A stretch of DNA of 40,777 nucleotides from Litchfieldia alkalitelluris (lineage in GTDB: Bacteria; Bacillota; Bacilli; Bacillales; Salisediminibacteriaceae): the NCBI RefSeq assembly GCF_002153425.1, contig NZ_KZ119600.1, forward strand, positions 1,244,316-1,285,092. Direction: 5' to 3'. The notes beneath the pieces were generated by a model that was given only the letters and a program-made list of their open reading frames with translations, was not told where the DNA came from and did not search any database. Positions 27,837 through 37,303 of this stretch are shown here, piece by piece (the stretch's first letter is position 1; each line of letters opens with the position of its first letter). Made by a program: the position numbers and the translations under genes.

Positions 27837-30641
27837 CAAGTATTTGCAAATTTAAAGAAAAACAAAAAGATAGAAAAATACGATATCCCAGCTGCTACCC
27901 AGTTATTTACACCAAAGTGGATTGTTAAATACATGGTAGAGAATTCACTAGGACAAATTTGGCTTGAGTCAAACCCTGATTCACCATTAAAGGATTCACT
28001 GAAATATTATATCGAGCCTGCTGAACAAGAAGAAGAAGTAAAGAATAAATTAGAGGAAATTGCATACAAGAATATAAGTCTTGAAGATATTAAAATAATA
28101 GACCCATGTGTTGGTTCGGGGCATATCCTTGTTTATGCATTTGATTTATTAAGTCAAATGTATGAAGAATCAGGATACCCAAGTGATGATATTCCACAAC
28201 TAATTCTCGAGAAAAATTTGTATGGTTTAGATATCGATGACCGCGCAGTTCAGCTTGCTTCCTTTGCATTAATAATGAAATCACGTGCAAATTCTCGTCG
28301 TTTTTTTAGGAAAAAAATTAAACTAAATATTTTCTCAGTTAAGGAATCCAATTATTTAAATAAAGAAGGTATTATAGATATTTTCTCTTCTAATCCTGAA
28401 GAAAGGGTTGAAATACATGCATTGCTTGATTTATTTCGGAATGCAAAGAATTTTGGCTCAATACTACCAACAATTAATATAGATTTCGAAAAATACTTGA
28501 AAATGTTATCTGAAAAAGACAAAATTGAGACGACACTCATGAATTATGGGGTAGTGGATCAATTGGATGATTTGCAAGAATTATTAAACGTTGCAAAAAT
28601 TCTATCAGATAAATACGATGTTGTTATAACAAATCCTCCCTATTTAGGATCTAAAGGAATGAATTCAGAATTACTTGAGTTTTTAAAGGTTAATTTTCCA
28701 AATTCAAAAGGTGATTTAAGTACTGTAATTATGGAACAGTCTATGAATCGTCTGAAAAATAATGGTTTTATGGCTGTGATAAATATTCCATCATGGATGT
28801 TTTTATCTTTATACGAAAAAATGAGGGTAACTATTATAGACAAATACATGATCCATAATTTAGTTCATTTGGGTAGAGGTATATTTGGATCAGATTTTGG
28901 TACAGTTACATTTGTTTTTAGAAATTCTCACTTGAATTCCTATAAGGGATATTATAAAAAATTAATAAATAAACAAGGTGAAGTTGACTCTGTTGAAAAA
29001 AAAGAACAAAAGTACTTTGAAATGGAAAAAAATTATTACGTTTGCCAAGAAAATTTTAAGTTAATAAATGGTAGCCCTTTTGCCTATTGGGCCTCTGAAA
29101 GGATATTAAATTTATACAAAGTTCAAAATAAAGTTGGCGAATTATATGACGTTAAACTTGGCACTACCACAGGTAATAATGATTATTTTTTAAGACTTTG
29201 GCATGAGGTAGATGCCAATAACTTTGTAGTGAAATCTCCCTTCATTACGACTAAAAATAAAAAGTGGTATCCAGTTGTAAAGGGTGGTGATTTTCGTAAA
29301 TGGTTTGGAAATCTATTTTATGTAGTTCTTTACGAAAATGACGGTTATGAATTAAAGAATTTTAAAGGATCAACTTTTAGAAATGCCGATTTTAATTTTA
29401 GAGAGGGGATAACTTGGACAGCTTTAAGTTCTTCCAAATTTGGGGTGCGTTATCTTCCCGAAGGATTTGTATTAATAAATGGTGGATCAGCCTTGTTTCC
29501 ACAAGATCGGAATGAGATACAGATAACTTTAGCTTTTTTAACAACTAAAGTAGCACATTATTTGCTAGGTTTTGTAAGCCAGACTTTTCAATTTGAAGTC
29601 GGACATATAAAATCAATCCCTTTGATAAATGTTATTAATAAGGAAGTTGAAAAATTATCCTCCGAGAATATAAATATATCTAAACAAGATTGGAATTCAT
29701 TTGAAACATCTTGGGATTTTGTAAACCATCCACTATTACAATATAGAAAAGTAAAACTTAACGAATCATTCAAGCATTGGGAAATGAATAAAGAAATTCA
29801 TTTTAAAAAAATGAAGGATAATGAAGAAAAACTTAATCGTATTTTTATTGAGTTATACAATTTAGAAGAAGAAATAACACCAGAAGTTTCTGAATCGGAT
29901 ATTACTATTTATAAAGCGAATCGTGAACGTGAGGCAAAATCATTATTGTCCTACTTCATCGGATGCATGATGGGGCGTTATTCTCTAGACGTTGAAGGAC
30001 TTGCTTATGCTGGTGGGGAATGGGATGAATCTAAGTATCAAACATTCAAACCTAATAACCATGGGTTAGTACTACTAACCGACGATCGTTACTTTGACGA
30101 TGACATCATCACCCGCCTACGTGAATTTTTATCTGTTGCTTTCAGTCCTGAAACTGTAGATGAGAACATGGAGTGGATTGCTGAGTCATTGACAATGAAG
30201 AAAAATGAATCTGCTGAAGAGCGCTTGCGTCGTTATTTTATTGATGAATTTTTCAAAGACCATATTAAGGTTTATCAAAAGCGACCGATCTATTGGCTTG
30301 TTGATTCTGGAAAACAAAAGGGCTTGCGTACACTTGTTTACTTGCATCGTTATCAACCAGACACAATGGCTACGATTAGATTTGAGCATTTACAAGAGAT
30401 ACAAGCAAAGTATAACAATGAAATCTCATCTATTGATAGTCGTATCGTGAATCCTAGCTTAAGTGCAACAGAAAAGAACGAATTAGATAAGAAAAAGATT
30501 CTCTTCCAGAAACGTTTAGATGAGCTAGTAGAATTTGATAAAGATCTTGCGATGTATGCAAATGAACAGATTGATATTAACTTAGATGATGGTGTGAACG
30601 TGAATTATGCCAAATTTGATAAGGTGTTAGCAAAAATATAG
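27177..30641 (+). CDS. pglX: BREX adenine methyltransferase PglX, copy 2
   Basis: The product has 1154 residues from ATG 27177, with GGGAGGG upstream. Motif I, IDPCVGSGHIL, lies near residue 308 and motif IV, ITNPPYLG, near 486, so the enzyme looks active. Its N-terminal and C-terminal domains match copy 1, while residues about 225-920 differ widely, with only the core motifs conserved. In PglX that region contains the target-recognition part, so a different DNA motif is expected. It lies 61 bases after copy 1 in the same operon and is followed by a gene remnant and a strong terminator-like hairpin. Confidence 0.92.
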   Translation: MNKAELKTFAIETRRDLLEKVALRAKLFGIEEGTSSLSMNEQFGQLTVNEKQYPLHMKHAFTSLERELSMKGYEQLIEEVAYTWFNRIIAIRYMEVHGFLPERVHVLSSSTGKAEPDILNQYESMDLNIKREEVAEDIRKGDTEAAYRKLFIAQCNALNSILPFLFEKINDYTELLLPDFLLDSESVISKLIRNDELTQSFYEVEVIGWLYQFYNTEPKDQVFANLKKNKKIEKYDIPAATQLFTPKWIVKYMVENSLGQIWLESNPDSPLKDSLKYYIEPAEQEEEVKNKLEEIAYKNISLEDIKIIDPCVGSGHILVYAFDLLSQMYEESGYPSDDIPQLILEKNLYGLDIDDRAVQLASFALIMKSRANSRRFFRKKIKLNIFSVKESNYLNKEGIIDIFSSNPEERVEIHALLDLFRNAKNFGSILPTINIDFEKYLKMLSEKDKIETTLMNYGVVDQLDDLQELLNVAKILSDKYDVVITNPPYLGSKGMNSELLEFLKVNFPNSKGDLSTVIMEQSMNRLKNNGFMAVINIPSWMFLSLYEKMRVTIIDKYMIHNLVHLGRGIFGSDFGTVTFVFRNSHLNSYKGYYKKLINKQGEVDSVEKKEQKYFEMEKNYYVCQENFKLINGSPFAYWASERILNLYKVQNKVGELYDVKLGTTTGNNDYFLRLWHEVDANNFVVKSPFITTKNKKWYPVVKGGDFRKWFGNLFYVVLYENDGYELKNFKGSTFRNADFNFREGITWTALSSSKFGVRYLPEGFVLINGGSALFPQDRNEIQITLAFLTTKVAHYLLGFVSQTFQFEVGHIKSIPLINVINKEVEKLSSENINISKQDWNSFETSWDFVNHPLLQYRKVKLNESFKHWEMNKEIHFKKMKDNEEKLNRIFIELYNLEEEITPEVSESDITIYKANREREAKSLLSYFIGCMMGRYSLDVEGLAYAGGEWDESKYQTFKPNNHGLVLLTDDRYFDDDIITRLREFLSVAFSPETVDENMEWIAESLTMKKNESAEERLRRYFIDEFFKDHIKVYQKRPIYWLVDSGKQKGLRTLVYLHRYQPDTMATIRFEHLQEIQAKYNNEISSIDSRIVNPSLSATEKNELDKKKILFQKRLDELVEFDKDLAMYANEQIDINLDDGVNVNYAKFDKVLAKI
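29949..30641 (+). repeat. pglX C-terminal repeat, copy 2
   Basis: Partner of 26423-27115; same length, direct orientation. Recombination between the copies would delete about 3.5 kb and leave a single pglX with the middle part of copy 1. Confidence 0.9.
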
Positions 30642-30810
30642 GTAGGTTCACCCTAAAAGTCAAAAGTATATACCTGAAGAAGAAAGTTCCGATTCTGTTT
30701 TAACAGACAGGAGATCAACGAACTAGAAAGTATCAACAAAAAGGCTGATAATAGTTCAGTTGTACGATGGAGAGAATTAAGAAGGACATTAACCTATAAA
30801 AATACAGTTG
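30642..30810 (+). pseudogene. coding remnant between pglX copy 2 and pglZ
   Basis: No intact gene. A protein-like stretch PEEESSDSVLTD is followed, after a one-frame shift near 30710, by EINELESINKKADNSSVVRW and RELRRTLTYKN. The remnant is too short to assign. It may be the tail of a lost gene that once stood between pglX and pglZ. Confidence 0.4.
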
Positions 30811-30845
30811 AAAAGGCAAAGCTTACAATAAGTGCTTTGCCTTTT
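30811..30845. terminator. strong hairpin upstream of pglZ
   Basis: AAAAGGCAAAGC pairs with GCTTTGCCTTTT (12 bp) around an 11-base loop; it looks like a bidirectional terminator. It would separate pglZ and the helicase gene from the upstream BREX genes unless read through. A TACAAT at 30874-30879 could be part of a new promoter, but I see no good -35 box. Confidence 0.7.
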
Positions 30846-30954
30846 CTTGCGAGATTTTATATATCAATAATGATACAATATAAGGAAGTAACACTTAATT
30901 TTAACATTTAATTATAAATTATAGATGAACAACTACCTAGTTCGAGGTGATTAT

Positions 30955-33456
30955 ATGGATGTAATTGATTCGTTAAAGGAAAAGATTCAACAAGAGAAAG
31001 AGAAGAAAGGTAGAGCGATTGTTTTTTGGTACGATCCAGCGATGCAAGTTTTATTAGATGAACTACAAGAATCGTTAAAAGATGAAGAGGTTGTTGTTCG
31101 TGAATTAACGGAAAATAATTTCTTTACGACGAAAGTAGAGCTTGAGATCAAACAGCCTAAGCAATCATATTTATTATATGCACCGTTCCCACAGCCGAAG
31201 GAACAGCATAATTATTTACTTGATATTTTATTATATAGTGCAGAGTTTAAAGCGGATGAAGTAGCAGTATTAGCAGAACGATTAGGGGTTAAAGATAACG
31301 TCCTTCGTCCGATGATGGAGCAATACCCATTGTTTTTCCGTAGCGCAAAACGAAAAGAAAGGCTTGGACGTTTCGTATCGCAGCAATCCGATGTACGCGA
31401 TTTAGAAATTGCAATGGTGGCAGTACTCGTTAACTCTCCATCACCTACTATTTCTAGAATTACAAGAAGTCTTTTAGTTGCTGGGATTGAAGAGGAAAAT
31501 AATAAGTACATAGGTGATGTTAAGAAATACTTTTTACTTGAACGAATGTACGAACTAATTCAGCAGTATTTCGGTATTTCGATTCAAATTCATGAAAATC
31601 CCCTTACATACATACTTGAAATCATGTTATATCAACACGTGAAACGAGATGCGTTGTTGTCAGCAAATTCATTAGATGAACAGTATCCATCTACATTACC
31701 AAATGTTTGTGCCATACTAGTTGATGATTGGATGCGTTCCAGTGAAAAAGAAACTTTGGTTCTTGAGCAATACATTAAGGATACAGAGGCAACATTCCAA
31801 CTTCGTCCGTTAATGATGGAGCATGAGTTAGACCAGTTTGAGAAGGTATCAACTTTCCCGACGATAGATTACTTATTAATTGAAAAGCTTATTGATGAAT
31901 TAGAGCATGACATCTCTAATGTGAAGCAATGGCAAAAACGTCTTCTATACAGGAAGGGTACCTATTGGGGTAAGAAGAAGCATATTCAACAACTTTATGA
32001 CGTTTTGATAGAGTCAGTTCGTTTCACTGAAAGAAAGTCATTCCTAAAACAATATGACAGTCGTTCAGAGGTATATGGTCAATATGCGACAACCTTGCAT
32101 CTAATTGACCAATCATATCGTCGGTTTATGTTTTATTATACGAAGCTACAATCAAGGGAAATCGTTGATTCATTGGCACAGTCTTTAACCAATTGGTATG
32201 AAAACGTATTTTTATTAAAAATGGCAACAGAAAGTAATTATTTTCTTGAAAACAACGAAAGCACACATGTACCGAAACAACGCTCGTTCTTTTCTTCTTC
32301 CATTAAGCCGATTCTTGATAAAGAACAAACAAGGGTGTTTGTCATTATTTCAGATGCCTTACGTTATGAGGCAGGGGCAGAATTAAGTGAACGGTTAAAC
32401 AAACGAATTAATGGACAAGCATCTGTTTCACCATTATTTGCTAGTCTACCTTCTTACACACAGCTTGGCATGGCGTCGTTACTACCAAATCGTCGTTTTT
32501 CGATTGACAATAAGGTCGTGTACACTAGTGAACATTCAACAAGTGGATTAGTGAATCGCAATAAAATTCTACAGCAAGCTCATCCTGATGCTAGTGCATA
32601 TCACTTGAATGATTTACTTGATTGGAAGAGTGAGGCAAACGAACATTTAAAAGGAAAACGTCTTGTTTATTTTTATCATGATGTCATTGATGCGACGGGA
32701 GATTCAAAGAAATCTGAACGTGAGACGTACGATGCTGTAGAGAGAGCTCTTGAGGCAATCGAACGTGCTGTTGACCGTTTATCTGCGTTACAAGCGAAGC
32801 GAATTTTTATTACGTCTGACCACGGTTTTTTATTCCAGCTAACAAAGGTTGAAGCAGATGCAAAGGTAGAAGCAGTGACTGGTGATGTTGTCGACCAAAG
32901 TCGTCGTTTTGCGATTGGTTCTTCTCTTTCTGTTCCAGAAGGAGCGATTAAATTATCTGAAAGTCAAACTCTGTTTGAGAATGCAGAAGTTGTACTTGCT
33001 AAAGGGGTTAATCGATTTATAACGGGTGGTGGCTTACAGTTCATTCATGGTGGTGCGATGCCACAAGAAGTGATTACACCTCTTATTGATTATCGAAGAA
33101 CAGAAATGGCAGAACAGGTGAACGTTAGTGTTGCGATGCTTGACAAGACGATTACCAACTATCGTATTCCTGTTTCATTCTACCAAGAAGAGAGTATCTC
33201 AACTGATTATGTACCACGACAATTAAAAGTGGCGTTTTATCAAGATGATGAACGTATTTCAAATGAAGTAACCGTGACGTTTGATTTAGTGGGTGAAACA
33301 CAGGATCGTAATCAAACGATTCCATTCAACCTTGTCGAGAAGTATTATGCAATTGGTGAGACATGTACGCTAAGAGTCGAAACGATACAAGGGAACAAAT
33401 CCCAAATTTATAAAGAGGAACGATTTACTATTCGAATGTATGATGCAATCTATTAA
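30955..33456 (+). CDS. pglZ: BREX protein PglZ (BrxZ)
   Basis: The product has 833 residues from ATG 30955, which follows GAGGTGAT; an earlier ATG at 30925 lacks a ribosome site. The PglZ domain is an alkaline-phosphatase-superfamily fold. Its metal-binding motifs are visible as VIISDALRYEAG near residue 463 and FITSDHGFLF near 619. PglZ is the hallmark protein of all BREX types and is essential for defence; its substrate is still debated. The N-terminal half is helical. It stands 12-30 bases before the helicase gene and forms a unit with it. Confidence 0.93.
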   Translation: MDVIDSLKEKIQQEKEKKGRAIVFWYDPAMQVLLDELQESLKDEEVVVRELTENNFFTTKVELEIKQPKQSYLLYAPFPQPKEQHNYLLDILLYSAEFKADEVAVLAERLGVKDNVLRPMMEQYPLFFRSAKRKERLGRFVSQQSDVRDLEIAMVAVLVNSPSPTISRITRSLLVAGIEEENNKYIGDVKKYFLLERMYELIQQYFGISIQIHENPLTYILEIMLYQHVKRDALLSANSLDEQYPSTLPNVCAILVDDWMRSSEKETLVLEQYIKDTEATFQLRPLMMEHELDQFEKVSTFPTIDYLLIEKLIDELEHDISNVKQWQKRLLYRKGTYWGKKKHIQQLYDVLIESVRFTERKSFLKQYDSRSEVYGQYATTLHLIDQSYRRFMFYYTKLQSREIVDSLAQSLTNWYENVFLLKMATESNYFLENNESTHVPKQRSFFSSSIKPILDKEQTRVFVIISDALRYEAGAELSERLNKRINGQASVSPLFASLPSYTQLGMASLLPNRRFSIDNKVVYTSEHSTSGLVNRNKILQQAHPDASAYHLNDLLDWKSEANEHLKGKRLVYFYHDVIDATGDSKKSERETYDAVERALEAIERAVDRLSALQAKRIFITSDHGFLFQLTKVEADAKVEAVTGDVVDQSRRFAIGSSLSVPEGAIKLSESQTLFENAEVVLAKGVNRFITGGGLQFIHGGAMPQEVITPLIDYRRTEMAEQVNVSVAMLDKTITNYRIPVSFYQEESISTDYVPRQLKVAFYQDDERISNEVTVTFDLVGETQDRNQTIPFNLVEKYYAIGETCTLRVETIQGNKSQIYKEERFTIRMYDAIY

Positions 33457-33483
33457 TGCTCATGAAGCTTGTGGAGGGGTAAT

Positions 33484-36400
33484 ATGCTAGATGTTGGTGA
33501 CATAGTCAAAGGACCGTTCTGGTCTGAAATTGTAGAGATAAAAAAATGTGAGCTGATTGATGATGCTTTATATGTTGTTGAAGCAATTGGAAGACAGAGT
33601 AGTCAGTTCTATGAGACCTACCTCGAAGATTATCAACTAGAGCAATTAGAACGATTGCAACAAAGGACGAATACATCCTTTAATAAAGAACGTCTGCAGC
33701 ATTTTTTACAATATTATGTGCTACGAGCAGATGAGAAATATTCAGAGTCTCAGGCACGAGGTAATAATAAAATGATGCCACTACCTCATCAAATAGAAGC
33801 CGTTTACAGTCGAATGCTTCAATCACCTCAAGTTAGATATTTACTTGCAGATGATCCTGGTGCAGGGAAGACAATCATGTCCGGAATGCTTTTACGGGAA
33901 TTAATGGGTCGTGACATGGTTGAACGTGTTCTAATTCTAGTGCCACCTCTTGTCTTAAAGCAGTGGCAGGAAGAGCTTCGTGAAAAGTTCTCAGAGGACT
34001 TTGTTATCGTCAATCGTACCCTTTTAAATAGCGCTGGTGACATGAATCCATTTGAAACACATGATAAGCTACTTACCTCTCTCTATTGGGCTTCAAGAGA
34101 AGAGGTTAAGAACTTAATTTTAAAAGCAAACTTTGATCTGGTTATTGTAGATGAAGCACATAAAATGGCAGCCTATACTCATGGTGTGAAAAAGAAAAAG
34201 GTGCAAAGGACAAAGATGTTTCAATTAGGTGAGACGTTGCTTCGACATACGGAGCATTGCTTGCTTTTAACTGCCACACCACATAAAGGAGACAAGGAAA
34301 ATTTTCGCCATTTGATGAGCCTGATTGATCACGATATTTTTTCAAAGTTAAACAGTAGCGAGTCGTTATTTGAAAAGAGCAATCCATTCGTTATTCGTCG
34401 ATTAAAAGAGGTGATGGTAAAGTTTGATGGTACACCATTATTCCCTAAGCGAACAACGAAAACGCTTGGCTTCGACCTGAGTAAAGAGGAAATTGAATTG
34501 TATGAGGAGGTAACAGAGTATGTAAGGGAGCACTTTAACCGCGCAAAGCAAAATAATAAACCGAGTGTGGCCTTTGCAATGATGCTTCTTCAACGGCGCC
34601 TCAGTTCATCAGTAGAGGCGATTTATTTATCACTAGTCCGAAGAAAAGAAAGGTTAGAAGAAGTGATGACGCAAGAACGGAAGTCCCACCAGTTAGATAT
34701 TGACCCGTATGAAGAGTTGTCACCAGAAGAACAAGAGGAGCTTGAAATGAATGTAGAAGGCGAAACGGATACATTAGACTTAGCTGAACTGCAGCTGGAG
34801 ATTGATGTACTTAGTCGTCTTATCAGGAAAACAAATCAAGTTCGTCAAAGTGGCACTGAACGAAAGTATATGGAATTAGAGCGAACATTATTTGGACCAG
34901 ATGGACTTCTAGCAAAAGGGGAGAAAATCTTAATTTTTACCGAATCAAAAGATACGCTACATTTCCTAGAGCAGCGTCTACTTGGATATGTTCCAGAAGT
35001 GACAAAAATCATAGGAAACTACTCAATGGATAAACGACGTGAACAAGTGGAAAGATTTCGCAATGAGGCTCAAGTAATGCTTGCAACAGATGCAGGGGGA
35101 GAATCGATTAATCTCCAATTTTGTAACCAAATGATTAATTACGATATTCCTTGGAACCCTAACCGCTTAGAACAAAGGATGGGGCGTATTCATCGTATTG
35201 GACAAAAGAATGAAGTGTTTATTTTTAACTTAGTTGCAACTAATACAAGAGAGGGCGATGTATTGTCGCGCTTACTGACAAAGCTAGAGATGATGCGTGA
35301 AGACTTAGGACAAGAGCTTGTCTATGATTTTATTGGGGATGTCTTAGAAGAACAGTCTGTCGATTTATCCTCATTAATGGAAGAAGCCATTAGTGGACGA
35401 GAACACCTTGATGATATCATCGCACGTATGGAGAAAGCGTTATCAGAAGAACATAAACGATTGTTAGAGCTAACCAAAAATGAACGGGTAGACGAGCAGA
35501 GTTTTGATTTGCCAGGAATGAGAAGAGCTCACCATGAACGCACAATTACGAGCTTGCCAGCAAGAGTCTATGGAGAATTTGTAGTTAAGCAATTTGAAAC
35601 GTCTCGTATAAGGTTGAATGTATCTCACGACCGTAAGATAGCTAGAATTGAGCGTTTTCCAAAAAATATTCGTGAATTTGCAAGGAAACAGAAAATTATG
35701 ATTAATACTGAAGAATCTACGCGCTTTGCCCTTAAATCTAGAGCACAAAAAGAAAATTTAGAACTAATAAAGAGCAGTGATCCTGTCTACAAGTTATCGA
35801 TGATATTAACAGCTAACGAAGTACAGCAAATTGTTTTGCCTGTATGTGTACTTAATGGAAATGTGACTGAGCCTCTAACTGTCGAATTAAGTGAGGTACG
35901 TATAGTCGATGGAACAGGAAGAGAACTTGAACAAAAGCTATTATTACTAGCGAAAAGAGATGATGGTCGAAGAGTAACGATTAGCCCGTATCTTCTTTTT
36001 GAAAGTGAATTACGTCTAACTAATGCAAATATTCCGGAAGAACAGGGCTTCAAAGGAGAAGTGATTCAACAAGCAAGAAAGCTTCTTAGAAGTGTTCAAC
36101 TAAAACGTGACCATTATGTGAACCGAAAAAGTATGTATTTACGTAAAGCCTTCGACGAGCAAATGAACACGCTTCAAAAGCGCCTGCAACAATACGAAAG
36201 TAACAACGATGACAATCGAAATAGTGCCTTAATTAATCAAACATACACTCAAATAGAAGACTTAGAAGAACGCAGCCGTGAACGTTTGGATGAAATGGAA
36301 CGAGAGCGTAGCATCCAGCTCCGTCCTGTTAAACGACTAGCCCAAATAAGAATTGAACCACTAACAGAGGCTTATCCAAGGCTGATTCCAGAAGATGTGT

Positions 36401-36669
36401 ATTCTCTTATCAAACAGTATGAACTTGAAAATGGTAGAGTGAATGTTACTCCACAAAGTGCTTTTGGACTTATTGATTTTACATCTGAAACACCAGATGG
36501 GGAGATTCGTCTCATTTTATTTACAACTAACATAAATGAGTTATTAAACCATCTTCGAATAGAGGACTATGAACATATAAGGGATAGTGTGTATGTATAC
36601 GAGCTAGATAGTGATTCAATTATGGTAGATAAGCCATTATCATTGTTAATTAGCGAGTCACTGCTTTAA
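33484..36669 (+). CDS. SNF2-family helicase of the BREX operon
   Basis: The product has 1061 residues from ATG 33484 with GGAGGGG upstream. Walker A, LLADDPGAGKTIMSG, lies near residue 119. DEAH, LVIVDEAHKMAAY, lies near 220, and motif III, LTATPHKGD, near 261. Motif V, TDAGGESINLQFCN, and motif VI, RLEQRMGRIHRIGQ, lie near 540-570. These define a SNF2/RapA-like translocase, related in kind to BrxHII of BREX types 3 and 5 and DrmD of DISARM. A coiled coil at about 885-950 and a C-terminal beta-rich domain follow. It takes the place where BREX type 1 operons have brxL. The gene follows pglZ after 27 bases. Confidence 0.88.
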   Translation: MLDVGDIVKGPFWSEIVEIKKCELIDDALYVVEAIGRQSSQFYETYLEDYQLEQLERLQQRTNTSFNKERLQHFLQYYVLRADEKYSESQARGNNKMMPLPHQIEAVYSRMLQSPQVRYLLADDPGAGKTIMSGMLLRELMGRDMVERVLILVPPLVLKQWQEELREKFSEDFVIVNRTLLNSAGDMNPFETHDKLLTSLYWASREEVKNLILKANFDLVIVDEAHKMAAYTHGVKKKKVQRTKMFQLGETLLRHTEHCLLLTATPHKGDKENFRHLMSLIDHDIFSKLNSSESLFEKSNPFVIRRLKEVMVKFDGTPLFPKRTTKTLGFDLSKEEIELYEEVTEYVREHFNRAKQNNKPSVAFAMMLLQRRLSSSVEAIYLSLVRRKERLEEVMTQERKSHQLDIDPYEELSPEEQEELEMNVEGETDTLDLAELQLEIDVLSRLIRKTNQVRQSGTERKYMELERTLFGPDGLLAKGEKILIFTESKDTLHFLEQRLLGYVPEVTKIIGNYSMDKRREQVERFRNEAQVMLATDAGGESINLQFCNQMINYDIPWNPNRLEQRMGRIHRIGQKNEVFIFNLVATNTREGDVLSRLLTKLEMMREDLGQELVYDFIGDVLEEQSVDLSSLMEEAISGREHLDDIIARMEKALSEEHKRLLELTKNERVDEQSFDLPGMRRAHHERTITSLPARVYGEFVVKQFETSRIRLNVSHDRKIARIERFPKNIREFARKQKIMINTEESTRFALKSRAQKENLELIKSSDPVYKLSMILTANEVQQIVLPVCVLNGNVTEPLTVELSEVRIVDGTGRELEQKLLLLAKRDDGRRVTISPYLLFESELRLTNANIPEEQGFKGEVIQQARKLLRSVQLKRDHYVNRKSMYLRKAFDEQMNTLQKRLQQYESNNDDNRNSALINQTYTQIEDLEERSRERLDEMERERSIQLRPVKRLAQIRIEPLTEAYPRLIPEDVYSLIKQYELENGRVNVTPQSAFGLIDFTSETPDGEIRLILFTTNINELLNHLRIEDYEHIRDSVYVYELDSDSIMVDKPLSLLISESLL

Positions 36670-37303
36670 ATAAGGCTCCGGTTACTGAATACATTGAAGT
36701 CCTAACTGAATTACCAAAAAGTTGTACGAAAAAATAGAAATTTAATAGTTGAAATGGTCATAAACTGAAGTGCGTCATTCTGGTTGGGACCGTACCATAA
36801 AAGATTGGTAAAAGTGTTCGTTTCATAGTGGAATTAGGCAAAATGTTGGAATATTATCGACAAAATCCGGGGAGTGACACAGGCACTTTTACTTTTTCGA
36901 TAGGTACTAAGATTTAGTGGTTTGGGCACCTATTCCCTCCCCTTGGGCTACAGAGGATTACATTCCCTCCTATCAGGGAAGAGAAAGTAATTTCCACAAG
37001 TGAGAACTTTATTACTAAGCTTATAAATCGACGATGCTACTTTTTATTCCAGATTCATATCCTACATTACTTTCTTATGGAAGTGTATTTAATTCCACGC
37101 ATAGATCATGTATGTATCATTGGCAGTAACTCAATTGAGTAGCTCTGGTTTTACGGTTTGGTTTGCTAAAAAATTTTCAAGGAACATAACATAGCTTATT
37201 AATCTAATTACAATATATTTCTAATAGAGAAATAATTAATTTGATATAATCTGGTAATACGGTAAATTATATTTATAAATGCTTTTGAATGGAGGGGCAA
37301 AAA
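36670..37303. other. intergenic region after BREX
   Basis: No gene is supported. A short frame right after the helicase stop (APVTEYIEVLTELP) and a later fragment may be decayed coding sequence. There is a REP-like inverted pair at 36869-36942 and a small perfect repeat TTCCCT/AGGGAA near 36964-36981. The sequence TTGATATAAT at 37241-37250 contains a possible -10 box for the next operon. Confidence 0.45.
36869..36942. repeat. REP-like inverted pair
   Basis: GGGGAGTGACACAGGCAC on the left faces GGCACCTATTCCCTCCCC on the right across 38 bases. The arms match imperfectly. The unit resembles the GTGCCTGTCACTCCC type of palindrome that I recall from Bacillaceae genomes. Confidence 0.45.

Noticed and set aside
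23608-30845. The three BREX hairpins as a CRISPR array or a repeated mobile element.
   Set aside because: Their sequences are unrelated and irregularly spaced; no CRISPR-type repeat is seen anywhere in the window.
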